From Nissolia schottii (lineage: Eukaryota > Streptophyta > Magnoliopsida > Fabales > Fabaceae), in contig QANU01073111.1 in NCBI GenBank assembly GCA_003254905.1, forward strand, positions 1,855,558-1,919,557: DNA of 64,000 nucleotides. Direction: 5' to 3'. Of the stretch, positions 39,174 through 50,940 are shown piece by piece (the first letter of the stretch is position 1; each line of letters begins with the position of its first letter). The notes under the pieces are model-generated. The model did no database searches, was not told the DNA's origin, and saw only the letters and a list, made by a program, of their open reading frames with translations. The position numbers and the translations under genes are program-made.

Positions 39174-40227
39174 TTAAACAATATTGTTCAAATTAATAAA
39201 AAAATATAAATTTATCTCATGTTCTTTCAAGTATTGATAAAATATCTTTCTAAAATTTTCTCTTTCTTCTTTTGAAAAACTTTTGAAGAACAAATCTACT
39301 TTATCTGAATTGTAAGATGACAAAAAGTCTTGTTTTATCCATTCTTTATCTATTTGAAATGGGGTCTCTCGAGTTAACATATTTAACATTTGAGTAGTGG
39401 TAGGAGAATATTGGAGAGACTCGAAATTAGAGTCTTGATAAACTAGTTTAGTTACCAGAGGAGTCGGATGCTCTAATCCTCTTATTTCTGAATGATCCAC
39501 AGAAAATCTAGCAGATTCTCTGATGGAGTTAATACTCTATGGAGTATTAATCTTTACGGATGATGATCTATTCATTTTTAACCTTACTGTTGAACCCTCT
39601 TCTATTATTTCTCTAATTTGAGTATTGTAAAATTTTGCCTCTTCTATAGCATCTTCAAATGTCCATTCTTCTCATATGTTGTTAATTATCTCTTCATGCC
39701 TAAGTCTTTTAGGGGTTTGAACTAAAGATTTTGAAATGTTAGCCTCTACAACCATGGTTTCATTTTTGTTAGAGGATCTTAAGGCTCTATAGTTATTGTT
39801 AAACATCTTGATTAACACTAGTAAAGGGACACAACAAAGACTACGGAGAAAATACAGAGAACAAGAAATAACGGTATTATGAGGGTTGTTCATTACAATG
39901 GAGGGTGAGCGCTGAAAACCCAACGACCAAAAGACAAATTACAATCAATCAAATATTTAAAAGATTATAATTAAATCAAATCAATCAAATCAAATCATTT
40001 ACGATCATTAACATAAATTATTCGTAATAGTTATAATCTATTCTTATAACCTTATAATAAATTCTAAACATAATTTGGATTGGACCAGATGCGTCATTTA
40101 CAATATTAAGAGGAGTTTTGATATATAACTTTATTGCTTTAGAAGTATATTCATTACCTAAATTCATTGAAAAGTTAGGATAACAATTAAAGAATGCAGG
40201 ACCATTGTGAATATTACTTTCCATTAG
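39174..40227 (-). mobile_element. endogenous pararetrovirus fragment (Caulimoviridae, florendovirus-like)
   Basis: On the minus strand the segment 40018-40227 translates to a piece resembling the C-terminal half of caulimovirid movement proteins (FFNCYPNFSMNL, then IMFRIYYKV). Further along, 39672-39923 and 39174-39500 keep open frames that look like the linker between movement and capsid regions of a florendovirus polyprotein. The frames are separated by stop codons and the fragment covers only about 1 kb, with no reverse transcriptase, so it is a dead fossil. The right edge coincides with the start of the duplicated repeat at 40226. Family assignment is from remembered motifs and needs a search. 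Confidence 0.55.
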
Positions 40228-40709
40228 TGTAACATGCCTTTGAAACTTTATAAACGAAGTAGTATAAATAGAGGGGGGTTGGGACGAAGAGGAAGATCCA
40301 GAGACTTGATAGTTATCAACGAGAGAAAAAAAAATCTTATCAACGAAAGAAATTTTTTTAGTTATAGTTATACACAAAAAAATATTAAAATGATAGCACT
40401 AGATAAAACAATGGATTCTTCTCTTCATATTTGAGGCAATTGTTGCTAGAAGGGTAAATATTTTTTATGTGTTATATTGTTATAAATTTAATTTTTGAAT
40501 TAATTTATAATGCAAAGTGAAACAAATAATATGCTCTACACATGCCTGATTATGAAGATCTTATGTATGTCTTAAATAATATGCTAATATTATTATTATT
40601 AGTAGTAGTAGTAGTCGTCCTACTACTGATGTGTTGTGTTTTTACGTTGATTATTATTATTATTAGTACAACCGTATTACTACTATTATTGTGTTGTGTT
40701 GTTACGTTG

Positions 40710-40766
<57 letters not shown>

Positions 40767-40870
40767 AAATGTCATTGTCCTGTATGTATTGTTGATTATT
40801 ATTATTATTATTGTGGATGATGGTACGGTTATACTAATAAATATTAATTATTAACAAAAAGAGAATATTA
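40226..40870 (+). repeat. duplicated 5' region of the plant-mobile-domain gene, copy 2
   Basis: This is the direct repeat of 38566-39120, with the same TATA box (AGTATAAATAGAGGGG, about 40259) and ATG segment. It leads through an ATT-rich probable intron into the exon at 41391, so this is the copy attached to the gene. Confidence 0.8.
40711..40764. repeat. (TTA)18 microsatellite
   Basis: An uninterrupted run of the trinucleotide, in the same probable intron as the longer run downstream. Confidence 0.95.
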
Positions 40871-40907
40871 ATAAATTGTCGTTGTACTCAACTGTCATTA
40901 TTGTTAT

Positions 40908-41066
<159 letters not shown>

Positions 41067-41390
41067 GGTTGTATTATTATTATTACCGTTGTATTATTAT
41101 TATTATGGTTATAGTAATAAATAATAATTATTTATATTATTGTTAATATTATTAATAATTAAAATAGTTAATATTATTATAATTATTAACAAAAAAAGTT
41201 ATTATTATCATTACTATTAATGAAAAACAATTGATATTATTATTATTACTATTATTATTATTATGAAAATATTGTTAATATCTTAATAATATAATAATAT
41301 TAATTATTATTAATGAAAATTTGATATTATTATTATTATTTCATTTTTTAAATTTATTTATTTACTTTGTAATTTATTTTTTTCTTGCAG

Positions 41391-41957
41391 GAAAAGCACA
41401 AAGTTTTGCGACCTAGAACTGGGCGAATTGAGTTGCCTATTGATCTTATAATCCCGCGTTTATTACATGTGGGGCTATTTTACGCATCTATGGTCAACTG
41501 TCCTCGTAAGAAACTGGCGCTTGTTAGTGCACTTGTGAAGCGGTGGAGACAGGAGACCCACACATTCCATTTACCGCATGGAGAGTGTGCAGTCACGTTA
41601 GAAGACGTCACGATCTTGTTTGGCTTTCAAATCAATGGCGAACCCATTACCAGTCCAGATGTGGAACCACACAGAAGCTCATTCCATGTTGGATCTTCTT
41701 CTCATGCTGGTGCCCAATCTTCAAGAAGATTGTCCGTTGACAAGCCTAGCAACACAGGTTTCCAATTCCATGTTGCCTTTTGTAGGCAGTCCTCAACTAT
41801 TGACAACAAAGAAAGGGACTTCGACCTAAATCAATCACCGTTGGATGGTAAATGGTGCCATGAAACAGATGTCGTGAACATCAGTGGTACTGGTGATCCA
41901 GTGAACACCAGTGGTAGAGGGGGACATAGAGCAAATGCTTTCGTAAGAGGACTCTGA
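41391..41957 (+). CDS. plant mobile domain (MAIN-like) gene remnant
   Basis: After an acceptor TTTCTTGCAG the frame encodes the start of a plant mobile domain (PF10536-type), the domain of MAIN/MAIL proteins and of many transposons: RPRTGRIELP, LVSALVKRWRQETHTFHL, GECAVTLEDVTILFGFQING. Only about 80 residues of the usual several hundred are present. The rest of the 189-codon frame is a Ser-rich tail without family resemblance, and contains DLNQSP (41823-41840), which fits the DLNxxP form of an EAR repression motif. The upstream ATG segment (near 40410) runs into a stop after seven codons. Most likely it is a decayed transposon gene with a foreign tail; host domestication is possible but unsupported. 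Confidence 0.6.
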   Translation, partial: EKHKVLRPRTGRIELPIDLIIPRLLHVGLFYASMVNCPRKKLALVSALVKRWRQETHTFHLPHGECAVTLEDVTILFGFQINGEPITSPDVEPHRSSFHVGSSSHAGAQSSRRLSVDKPSNTGFQFHVAFCRQSSTIDNKERDFDLNQSPLDGKWCHETDVVNISGTGDPVNTSGRGGHRANAFVRGL

Positions 41958-42979
41958 AGCATTATGGGACGGCATGGCAATAGGGAAAGTAGTTGTCAAG
42001 CTAACTCAAATGTGATGCAACTGGTGTTTACTTCTTCATTATACAATCGCCATGGAGGAATTGCACACGAATGAGGTAATCCATGCGCCGAACAAATGGA
42101 CGCCTCCTCCAATAAACACGAATCGGGGCTAGGATGTAGCTATATATTGTCAATGAAAAGTAATATTGTAATGTTTTATAAAGTTGAAGTATATTATATT
42201 ATGTAGCTAATAATTTTTCATGTTAAAATATTTTATATTATATTGTAATGATCGTGTCTCATTACACATTCAAAAACTAAAATACAAAGATATTCAATTA
42301 TGGTCATTATGGATGCTGACTTGGGCCCGCTCCACTAAAAGGACACTGGCTACTATTATGATCAGAGCTCTGACAATTAGTACATCATTTCGGCCTTCAA
42401 AACTCCCTCGAATCCATTTTATTGTGGTATTGAGTAGATTTGGGCCGACCTAGATGGTTATGCCTTTTGTTAAGATCAGGAAAAATTAACGGACCATTAT
42501 ACAATGGCCACATTGATTCGTTACCAACAACCTAAACTCTTTCTCGTAAACCTTACATAGTTCAACCATGGTGTAAACTTAGTCAACATAAACATTTCAA
42601 TCCAGTATCGCATTGTTGCAACATTCCATTGCATGACATCATGGGTATTTGAACCTCTAAAGATCACCATATTCACAAACCTTCCTCTGAAGTCAAATTT
42701 ATGCTTTTTCCTTAACAATGTCTCCTTGCAATTGAACACCTCATTTGATCTCAAAAATCAAGTTAGCTACGCATTTTTTAAAGCATGATTACAGTTGTAC
42801 ACATTAAAAGAGTGCATATTTAAAAATGTTGTTTTCTTTTTCACCTGTAACGTTCTGGTCTTTTGCATTATATCTTGGAGTTGTTCTGTCATGAACTTTG
42901 AGTAGTTATGCCCTGTGTTGAAAGCTTTTTACACTCTTTCTATTGTTTTTATCTTATCTACTGTTTTGCTTTCAAATCC
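41958..42979. other. transposon-derived spacer, no recognised gene
   Basis: A degenerate continuation of the plant-mobile-domain element (stop-riddled) grades into spacer. A 77-codon minus-strand frame (42521-42754) has no domain I recognise. Confidence 0.4.
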
Positions 42980-43190
42980 TCAGGAGATTCAATTACAGTA
43001 CAACAGATGGGTTGTCGTCCTTTGGGAGTTGTGATAAATAGCCATTCTTGAGTTCTATTAATTAAACAATATGGTGATCGGTTTGTAAAGTTAGTTTTGG
43101 AACAAATAACTTAAAACAAAAGATAAAATGACAACGAATGAGAAGCAGATAAGGAAACTTGCTGGGAATTGAATCATATGAACCCTACGA
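42980..43190 (-). mobile_element. fragment related to the solo LTR at 4725-6105
   Basis: From AGGAGATTCAATTACAGTAC onwards it follows the order of 4728-4920: a CAGTAC block, a TTCTTGAGT block, TTAATTAAACAAT, then GGAAACTTGCTGGG and TTGAATC. Divergence is moderate, and homology stops after about 210 bp. It is therefore a truncated member of the same LTR family. Confidence 0.6.
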
Positions 43191-44295
43191 ATAACAGAAG
43201 GTAGCGGATTGCACAGATCTTCCTCAAGGTCTCAAAGGGAAGTGACCCCTTCGAATCTAATCTCCGTAATACCCAAATATCAAGCAAAAACCTAAAACTC
43301 GTTTCCACCTAAGAAACAAATTATATTGCTATAATCAGAGGCAATACACCAAAATGACGGAACCCTGAGGAATAGTAACGAACGTTAGAATGACTCTTGT
43401 GGAGATTTAGAACAAACAGAAGGTAGCCACCATAAGGAACTATTCTAAGTTTTGTAAAAGACTAATCTCTTCTAATCTATGTTTCGCAACGACTAAGACC
43501 GAGTACAACCTTAGAACTCATTCCCATACGGAAACCAACTTCAAAACCCTACCAGAAAGAATTAGGCTCGAATAACGTAACCCCGATAAGCAATAAGGGA
43601 CGTTGCAATAACTATTGGGACGTTGGAAAGCTGGATAGAAGCGGTACTATAAAGAAAATTGGATGAGTTATGTAGGTATGTTAAAAATTTAGGCAAAGGA
43701 TCTAGGAAGGTTTAAAGTTATGCCTACCGATATTCAAAGGGCAGGAGGAGTATTGGGATGGTTACGTGAGACGACAAGTGTCAAATACGATAAGTGACTT
43801 AGGAGAAAGGGTGACAATTTTAGAAATGGTTGCATAGGAAGAAAGGAGAAGACGATTTTTCCCAGTCTAAATCAGGAACGGAAGACCAAACGAAAATCTG
43901 GATTTAATTTAGGCAAAGGAACAGGACCTTTAGACGACACTAAGAGAAAAGTGACCTACGTAACTCTACCAACAAACCTTTAAATGTATGTTAAACAAAG
44001 ACCGAGAGCTTGGGAAATACAGACAGTGCAGATGTTTCACCAAGAAATGCAAGATGGTAGGGAACCCCAGTTCAGGAAATAAAGAAAATATAATTCACAA
44101 CGAAACTTGTGATAAGCGTAACAAGCATGAGAACATTTTGAGGTATAGCTCAAAAAAACATGAGGAGTTCGATATAATGACAAAAGGAGATTTTAAGTGC
44201 AAAGCAGGTGAATTTAACCCCGCAATAAGAGAAAGTGTTTGAAAAGACTCGGATCTAGAAATTTCGAGGACGGAATTTTTCTAAGGGGGGTGGAA
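43191..44295 (+). mobile_element. degenerate Ty3/gypsy internal 3' end with polypurine tract
   Basis: The segment ends ATTTCGAGGACGGAATTTTT followed by a purine tract AAGGGGGGTGGAA (44283-44295) directly before TGTAACATCC. This arrangement is characteristic of Tekay/Del-type chromovirus gypsy elements. Upstream, the sequence keeps no readable polyprotein, so the coding part is decayed or deleted. Confidence 0.65.
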
Positions 44296-46845
44296 TGTAA
44301 CATCCCGATTTTTTCCCTTACGAAGATTTTGCAAAATAAATAAATAAGAATAAATTAATAAGATTGAAAAATTTAATTATTAACTTTGATCCCTAAAATA
44401 TTAGCTGAAAGTAGTAATTGGACGATTTCGCAGAGTCTTGTGAGGTCCGAATCAATTTTCGGTTACTATTAAGATTTAATTATGACTAAAGGGAGTCCAT
44501 AAAATACACTAATATGAAAATAAGTTTCAGAATGCTCAAATAAAATTAAATAAGTAATAAGAAAAATTAGTAGATCATAACGGTATGTCCAAAATATTTT
44601 TAGAGCATCCGTACAGTAACAATTAGGGATAAAACGCGATCAAACGTGATTGGAACGGGACAAAAAACATTAAAAGTTATCCTTTAACTAAGATATTTAT
44701 ATATAATAATAATATAATAATATAATAGTATTATATTAATATATAATAAAATAATAATTAATATCAACTGAGGCGGCATAGCATCACCGCCTCAAGTTAT
44801 CTATATATACATAATACATATAAGGCCTTCGAAGGCCAGGAGCAGCACCCCAAATTCATATTTCCTATACTGCTAAATTTATTTCTGTTCCGTTCGTGCG
44901 CTCTGCGGTTACGCCGTTGGATTCAGAAAAAATAGCACGATCGCCTCAAGGTTCGCGAGAGTCTTTTCTCGCAGTTTTCTGAACCCCTGAAAAGTGGGTA
45001 AACCGTTCTAATCACTGTCTATGTGGTTCTAAGATGTTTGTGATATGTTTTGTGATAGACTATATTAGGTTTAATTGCTTGATAATATTCTTGAGAATTA
45101 GAAATGATTATGAGACATGAAATTGCTTATGATGATGGTTGTGCTATGTTTGGTGTTAGAATATGTTAGATTTTAATGGCTAAATGACGATCTTGAAGAT
45201 TTCTATCGATTATACTTGAATCTGGAAGTTTCTGCAGGTCTGGTGATCTATTAGAATAATTGTTAGAATTAGGTTGGTTTATGTTTATGAGGATGTTGAG
45301 CCTAAAATTAGGTGATATGTTATATGTTAAATGTCATGTTAATATGAGGTAATACATGTTAGAGGTTGGCGATAAATGACGAAAATGATGATATGAGATT
45401 TTGAACGGTAATTACTCAAGAAATAATAGGGCTATGCTTATGAGTTATATGATGTTATGTATGTTAAATGATTTAGACTAGGAGGAGTATAAGGTAGAAA
45501 TTATAAAATGATGCTTGCCAATATGAGGAATGTTAGATGCTTATGAGTATGCAGTGTTGCAGGTTAGGATGTAAGGTGATGACCTTTCAATAGCTATGAT
45601 GAAAATGATGATATGAGTTACAATTGTTGCTTTAAGATGATGAATGGATATAACTGCTTTATGATGATGAATTGTGATTTTTATTTATGAATTGTGCCTA
45701 TGATGATGATGATGATGATGATGATGATGGGAAAAACCCCCTCTAGAAGGGCCGAGGGCTCGGCTTTTGGGGAAGGTCTTAGTTCCGGTCGAGTCGTAGG
45801 TCCGACCCCCACGCCATCCGTTTGATGGTCACCTCGGTCGTGGTTGGTGAGAATTACGGGGTCAAGACACTGCAGGTGAAACCCTTCAGGTTTAGTGCGA
45901 CCTGGCCGCCACAATGTGAGCTATAATGTGTGGTTGTAGCGGTGTGACCGCAGCTACAAGGAACGAGGGCGGAACCGTTACTAAGGCTTGCCTTATACCA
46001 CAGGAGTAAAATGAATTTCCAAAGATGATGATGATGATGATGCATTAGTGTATGTGAATTGTATGATGAGGATTTTGATGTAGTAGTATAGCTATATGAA
46101 TCGTATGATGTTGTTGAGTTAGGAAATAGATTTGCAGACAGATGCAGATAATGAAGAATAGATTCCCTGATCACCTAGTAACTTAGATAAAGTTGCTCAG
46201 GCTTAGTATGGATATTAATAATTAGTAGGACTATAGTATAACTGTTACACCTAGAGACTCCTGAGTGGCAGAATCATAATTGAGTATGAAATGAGTTACG
46301 ACGATTAAGGTTTCCCACTGAGAACGCAATGTTCTCATCTCCCACTCCTTTATGGTTCTAGGCGAGTACAACGAGAATGCAGAGGACGTCAGAGCAGTGC
46401 GAACAATACAAGGATAGGCAGCACTAAAGTAGATGGACAGAGGAGTAGGGAAGTTAGAGCTACGATAGAGTTATCACACTAGTCCTTAGTCAGTAGGCTA
46501 TATGTTTGTATTATTATGTAATTGTACGTAACATTTATGATATTACATGTGTAACTATTTGTGAATATATGGCATGGACCTTTGGTTGCTATGGATGTTG
46601 AATATACCTAATTAATATTAGTTAAGTAAGCTACGTTACCACTCATAATATATGTTCTGTCAAGAACCAGACTCATATTTTATACTATAATACGTCTAAA
46701 GAAAAGTTGAAATTTGGTCCATATTTCTAGGTAACTATATTCTTAAACTCATAAGCGGGACTAAGTATTATCCCAACCAAAAGAGACAACAACCTAGTTG
46801 GCAGGTTTGCAACTTAAGCGTGGACTAGCTAGCTAGGGTGTTTCA
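44296..46845 (+). mobile_element. long gypsy LTR A
   Basis: It starts TGTAACATCCCGA after a polypurine tract and ends GGGTGTTTCA, the mutated form of the usual GGGTGTTACA. Inside are a TATA-like TCTATATATACATAA (about 44800), a conserved CCGTTCGTGCGC segment, ATG-repeat microsatellites (45702-45729 and 46024-46042), and a GAGAACGCAATGTTCTCA segment. LTR B follows at once and shares these landmarks in the same order. Confidence 0.7.
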
Positions 46846-47906
46846 GATTTCACGTAATTAAAAGGTACTCAAGACGGTTATTTAGATTGAAAATTCTATT
46901 ATAAAAGTTTACTTATCCAAAATACCAGTCAAAATAATGGTTTCGAAAGCTCCAGAAAATTTCGTGAGATTCGGATCGATTTTTGGTCAATATAGGAATT
47001 TCGTCAGGTGCCAAAGGTATCCATAAAACATACTCTTACGAAAATAGGTTCACGAATACCTTAACCTGACATACCATCTTGACCAGGAAAATTAGTATAT
47101 CGCGGCTATGTATTCGGAATATTTTTAGGATATCCGTACAGGAGCGATTAACGACCAAACGTGATCAAACATGATCAAAATTATATCAAGCCGCCTAATT
47201 ATATTCCAAACCTATCCTCTGCAAACGAAGTTGCAGGGATAAGGACGGTAAAATATATAATAATAATAATAAAATATAATATAATAATAATAAAATAATA
47301 AAAATATCTTACACAATGGTGATGAAAGCCTTTTTAACCACTTTCTCGGATCTTGACACGGCTTTGATTTTGTCACAACCATGCCAAGCTCGTTGAAAGC
47401 TTCTATGCGCTTTTGTCGTTCAAATTAAATATTTATATATACATACCTACTTTACGGCTTTCANATCGCCTCTCTGCCTCTATAAAAGTCCCCCCATAGA
47501 TGCAATTCCATTTCATTTTTTATCTGTTAAGTTTCCAAATCGGCTCCGTTCGTGCACTATTGTTATGCTGCTAGACTCAGGAAAAATAGCAGGATCACAC
47601 CAATGAGCAGGGAAGTATTTTTTCACCACTTTCACCGTCTCTAAATGCGCTTTGGAGGTGGGTAACCCTAGACCCACTGTCTATGTAGATTTTTTATGTT
47701 ATTTTATGGGCTACTATTTGAGAAAGTAACTTAGGAAATGTTATGTGGAAAATATAGAGATGATGTTGTGAAGATGATTTCGAGTAGCTTTGATGTTAGA
47801 AAAGCACAACTGTACTTCTTGGAACATAGGGGAAGTGTAAATAAAGCTTCAGTAGAGTAAATACGTGAAATATGCAAGAAACAACGATACGGGTGAGTTT
47901 AAGGCA

Positions 47907-48090
47907 AGGTCATTCGAGTGACCTAGCATTGTCATTCGAATGACCCAGCAATTTACTCACCCTAGAGCATTTGTAACAGGTCATTCAAATGACCTAGCCA
48001 TGGTCATTCGAATGACCACTCAAATTTACAAACCTGGAGCCAAATTTTCAAGTCATTAGAATGAACAGTAATGGTCATTCAAATGACCAA
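47907..48090. repeat. six copies of a 16-bp palindrome (GGTCATTCGAATGACC)
   Basis: Perfect or near-perfect copies start at about 47908, 47930, 47978, 48002, 48052 and 48073, some reading CATTCAAATG or CATTCGAGTG. They lie about 430 bp downstream of the LTR B TATA box, in the presumed transcribed part. Confidence 0.85.
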
Positions 48091-49500
48091 TGAAGAACTT
48101 GAGATTTTAGCTTTTCTACATGTTCCAACAAGCACTAAAACCCTAAAGATTGTGTATGGAAATAACCATCAACTTATTTTTACTTATGAAAGCAAGCATC
48201 ATGAGGACCCGGTCGCCGTCAGGGGTTTAGGACAACAGCAGATAACTAGAAACTTATCACCTAACGTTTAAAGAGCATAATTGAACCCTAGGGAACAATG
48301 ATATCTTAAGAAGGTTCCGACCACAGAGGGTACGGTACACCTTAAAGAAAGTACATAATTATATGATTAAGGCTATCCCCTCTCTTGGCACATCTATAGA
48401 CAAGCCCCCTCACCAGTCCAGTAAGACAGATTGCTCAATGATATGAATGCAGATTTAAGACCTGTTTTATGATGAAAAGAAAAGAAAGAAATAAAGAAAA
48501 GATGAATGTTTGAAGACGTGACGTCACAAAGTCCAAAAGAATGTTAAGCAAAACACTCCTGGCAGCGTCACAAGGGCCTGCCAGAGAGTGAAAGTAAGTT
48601 CCTGGTCATGTCACGAGGGCAGGCCAAGGAAAGCATGAGTCCACGCCTGGTTGCGTCAGAAGGGATAGCCCCTCGCCATCCCACTAGGTGGATGGTTATT
48701 CTTATTAATGGTCAATAATGACCCTAGTTTTCATTGGTGGTTCGCAACCACCCAGGTTAGAGCGCTGGTCGTCATCAATATGGAAGTTAGAAGCATGTTG
48801 TAACTAGAAGGCCAGGGTTACAAAGATGGAAGGACAAGAGGTATCAAGAAGGAAACGACCCCGGCCCCCTAGTTTGACCGGAAGCATAAGAAAATCCCAG
48901 ACCCCCCCATGCATAAGATATGTGATGTATGAGCATGCGATGTATGAATATATGTAAGTCTATATAGTATGCAAGTACCGTCAAGAGAACGCTCGAGACG
49001 ACCTATGTAAACGTTGTAGATCAAGCGAATAAAGTTAATAAGCACGAATCCATAGATAATAAAAAGATTAGAGATTCCCAGTCACCTAGTAAACTAGATA
49101 AAGTTACTCAAGACTTAGGCAAACGATAATAATCAGTAGGAGTTTAGTATGCATGAAACGTAGAAACCTCCTAAGTGGCCTGGATCATAACTGAGTAATG
49201 AAACGATTGATAAGACTCTAGATTCCCACTGAGAACGCAACGTTCTCACCCCCACTCCTTTATGATTCCAGATGGGTACGACCAGCGCACCTAAGAGGAC
49301 GAGGCGTCACAGGATGACGTAAGGCAGAATGGCTTGAGGTCTCTAAGTTGGAGGATTCCCAAGGAACAGCAGGAGCTACCCTTTACCACGCAAGACTGCG
49401 AGTATTGTTTGGGTTGTGTAACAGTTATATGGCCTATATAGGCCATTAGCGATTCTGTGCATTATATGCAATTATGTATTATTACTCAAATGTGAAATTG

Positions 49501-50655
49501 TGTTATAGACCATGTGATTGTGAATGCTCATGAAGGATGTTTGATGAAGACAAATGAAGCAAGTTTCCAAATGTCCAAGAAGCTCAAAAAGATCTAGTTT
49601 TAGGACTTAGGAAATGTGTTAAAGGTGATGTATATCCAACTCTTACCTTAAGCTCTTCTAGATGGCTCTTAGAAAGAAATATTGATTCATGCCTTAAAGA
49701 CTATTTCAAACAGAATCAAAGAATCAAGCAAAAGAAGAAAAAGAATGAGTTTGGACAAAACCCTAGAGACATTCGAATAACTTGCCTAGATCCATTCGAA
49801 TGTCTGATGAACAAGACATTCGAATGACTCATGAACAAAGGTAATCCGAATGGCATATTCGAATGTCTAGGGTTTGACACCTTCGGTGATCCAGTACATC
49901 AAAAGACATTCGAATGGCTGACTCAGATCCATTCTAATGACTCAGGCGCATTTAATGCCCAACGGCTATATTAGGTGAGACATTCGAATGGATCGAGTAC
50001 TGAGGTCAAAAACGGCTAGTTCTGGTTGCTGACTTCAGATGCATTAAATGCACAACGGCTAGGATCACTTTGGGCTTAATAAATACTTACCAAACTCATC
50101 AAGAGAAGGTTGAACATCAATTCCATAACATCTAACATTCTCTACTTCATTAATTACATTCTTTGAGCCATCTTCTAGAGAAAAGAGAGAGTTTCATACA
50201 CACACACACACCTATAGACCTTCAAATTGTATTATCTACTCTTCAAGAGAGTTTCAAATCAAACACAAATCATTTTCTTGTAAAGAGGGTGAGGTATCCC
50301 TCTCAAGTGATTAGGGTGGTACCCCTAAGGGAAATTATTTGAGGCTCAAGTAGAGTGCTCATCTTGTAAAGGTTGTCAAGCACCTAAGTTAAGCTTGAAG
50401 AATAGTGGAAAAATCTTGAGCGGATTGCTTGGGGACTGGAGGTAGATCACAAGGGTGGTTGAACCAGGATAATTGAGTTTGCATCTTCTCTATCCCTTAA
50501 CTCCTTAATTTGTTTATGCTCAATATTACTTCTATCTTTATTCATTGATAATTTGTATTAATTCTTGGTGGTTTATTGGCATCAAAGCAAAGATTTTAAA
50601 ATTAACCTACATACCCAATTCACCCCCCTCGTGTATTTGAAGCCACTTGGCAACA
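49501..50655 (+). mobile_element. nested copia-type (Sirevirus-like) solo LTR
   Basis: A segment without counterpart in LTR A begins near TGTTATAGACC and ends CACTTGGCAACA just after an AATTCACCCCCCTCGTG stretch, which is typical of the 3' end of Sirevirus (SIRE/Maximus) LTRs. A TATA-like TTAATAAATACT lies at about 50077. AATTG occurs at 49496-49500 and 50658-50662, but that leaves two extra bases at the right end, so the edges are tentative. No internal region or coding sequence is present. Confidence 0.5.
49784..49992. repeat. eight copies of a CATTCGAATG palindrome
   Basis: Copies with the core ATTCGAATG, two of them with one base changed, occur within 210 bp upstream of the TATA-like box of the nested LTR. 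Spacing is irregular. The core is shared with the cluster at 47907-48090. Confidence 0.85.
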
Positions 50656-50940
50656 GTAATTGTATATATGTATATATTGCAATGTCAAATGATCTGTATG
50701 ACAATCCCCTCGACTAGTCATCGCTTGTATATGTATATGACTCCTTGCACATGCACGGCTCATACTTTATGAATTAATAAGGAAGAGAAAAAAGTTTCAA
50801 AATGGTCTATATTTTCGAATAAGAAATATTTGCAAAGCTAAAAGTAGGGGCTAAAAGTAACCCGACCAAGGCAGATAACAACCCTATAATCAATGTTACG
50901 ACTATAACGTAGACTAAAAGTAGGGGTGTTACATTGTCAC

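Larger units (their letters stand above)
46839..50933 (+). mobile_element. long gypsy LTR B, carrying a nested insertion
   Basis: It begins at the TGTTTCA that also ends LTR A and finishes GGGGTGTTACA. It shares with LTR A the blocks CCGTTCGTGC, TAGATAAAGTTACTCA and GAGAACGCAACGTTCTCA in the same order, but is strongly diverged. A good TATA box CTCTATAAAAGTCCCC lies at 47476-47491. Without the copia-type LTR nested at about 49501-50655 it would be about 2.9 kb. One ambiguous base is at 47464. Either it is a solo LTR of a related family or the two are remnants of a tandem pair. Confidence 0.6.

Noticed and set aside
43988..44242. 84-codon Lys-rich frame before LTR A
   Set aside because: No gag, protease, reverse transcriptase or integrase motif is visible; treated as decayed gypsy internal DNA.
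45854..46174. Minus-strand frame of 106 codons with a histidine run
   Set aside because: It comes from the ATG/CAT microsatellites within LTR A.
47907..49992. Possible CRISPR-like repeats
   Set aside because: The repeats are palindromes of 10-16 bp with irregular spacing, the genome is a plant's, and no cas gene is present.
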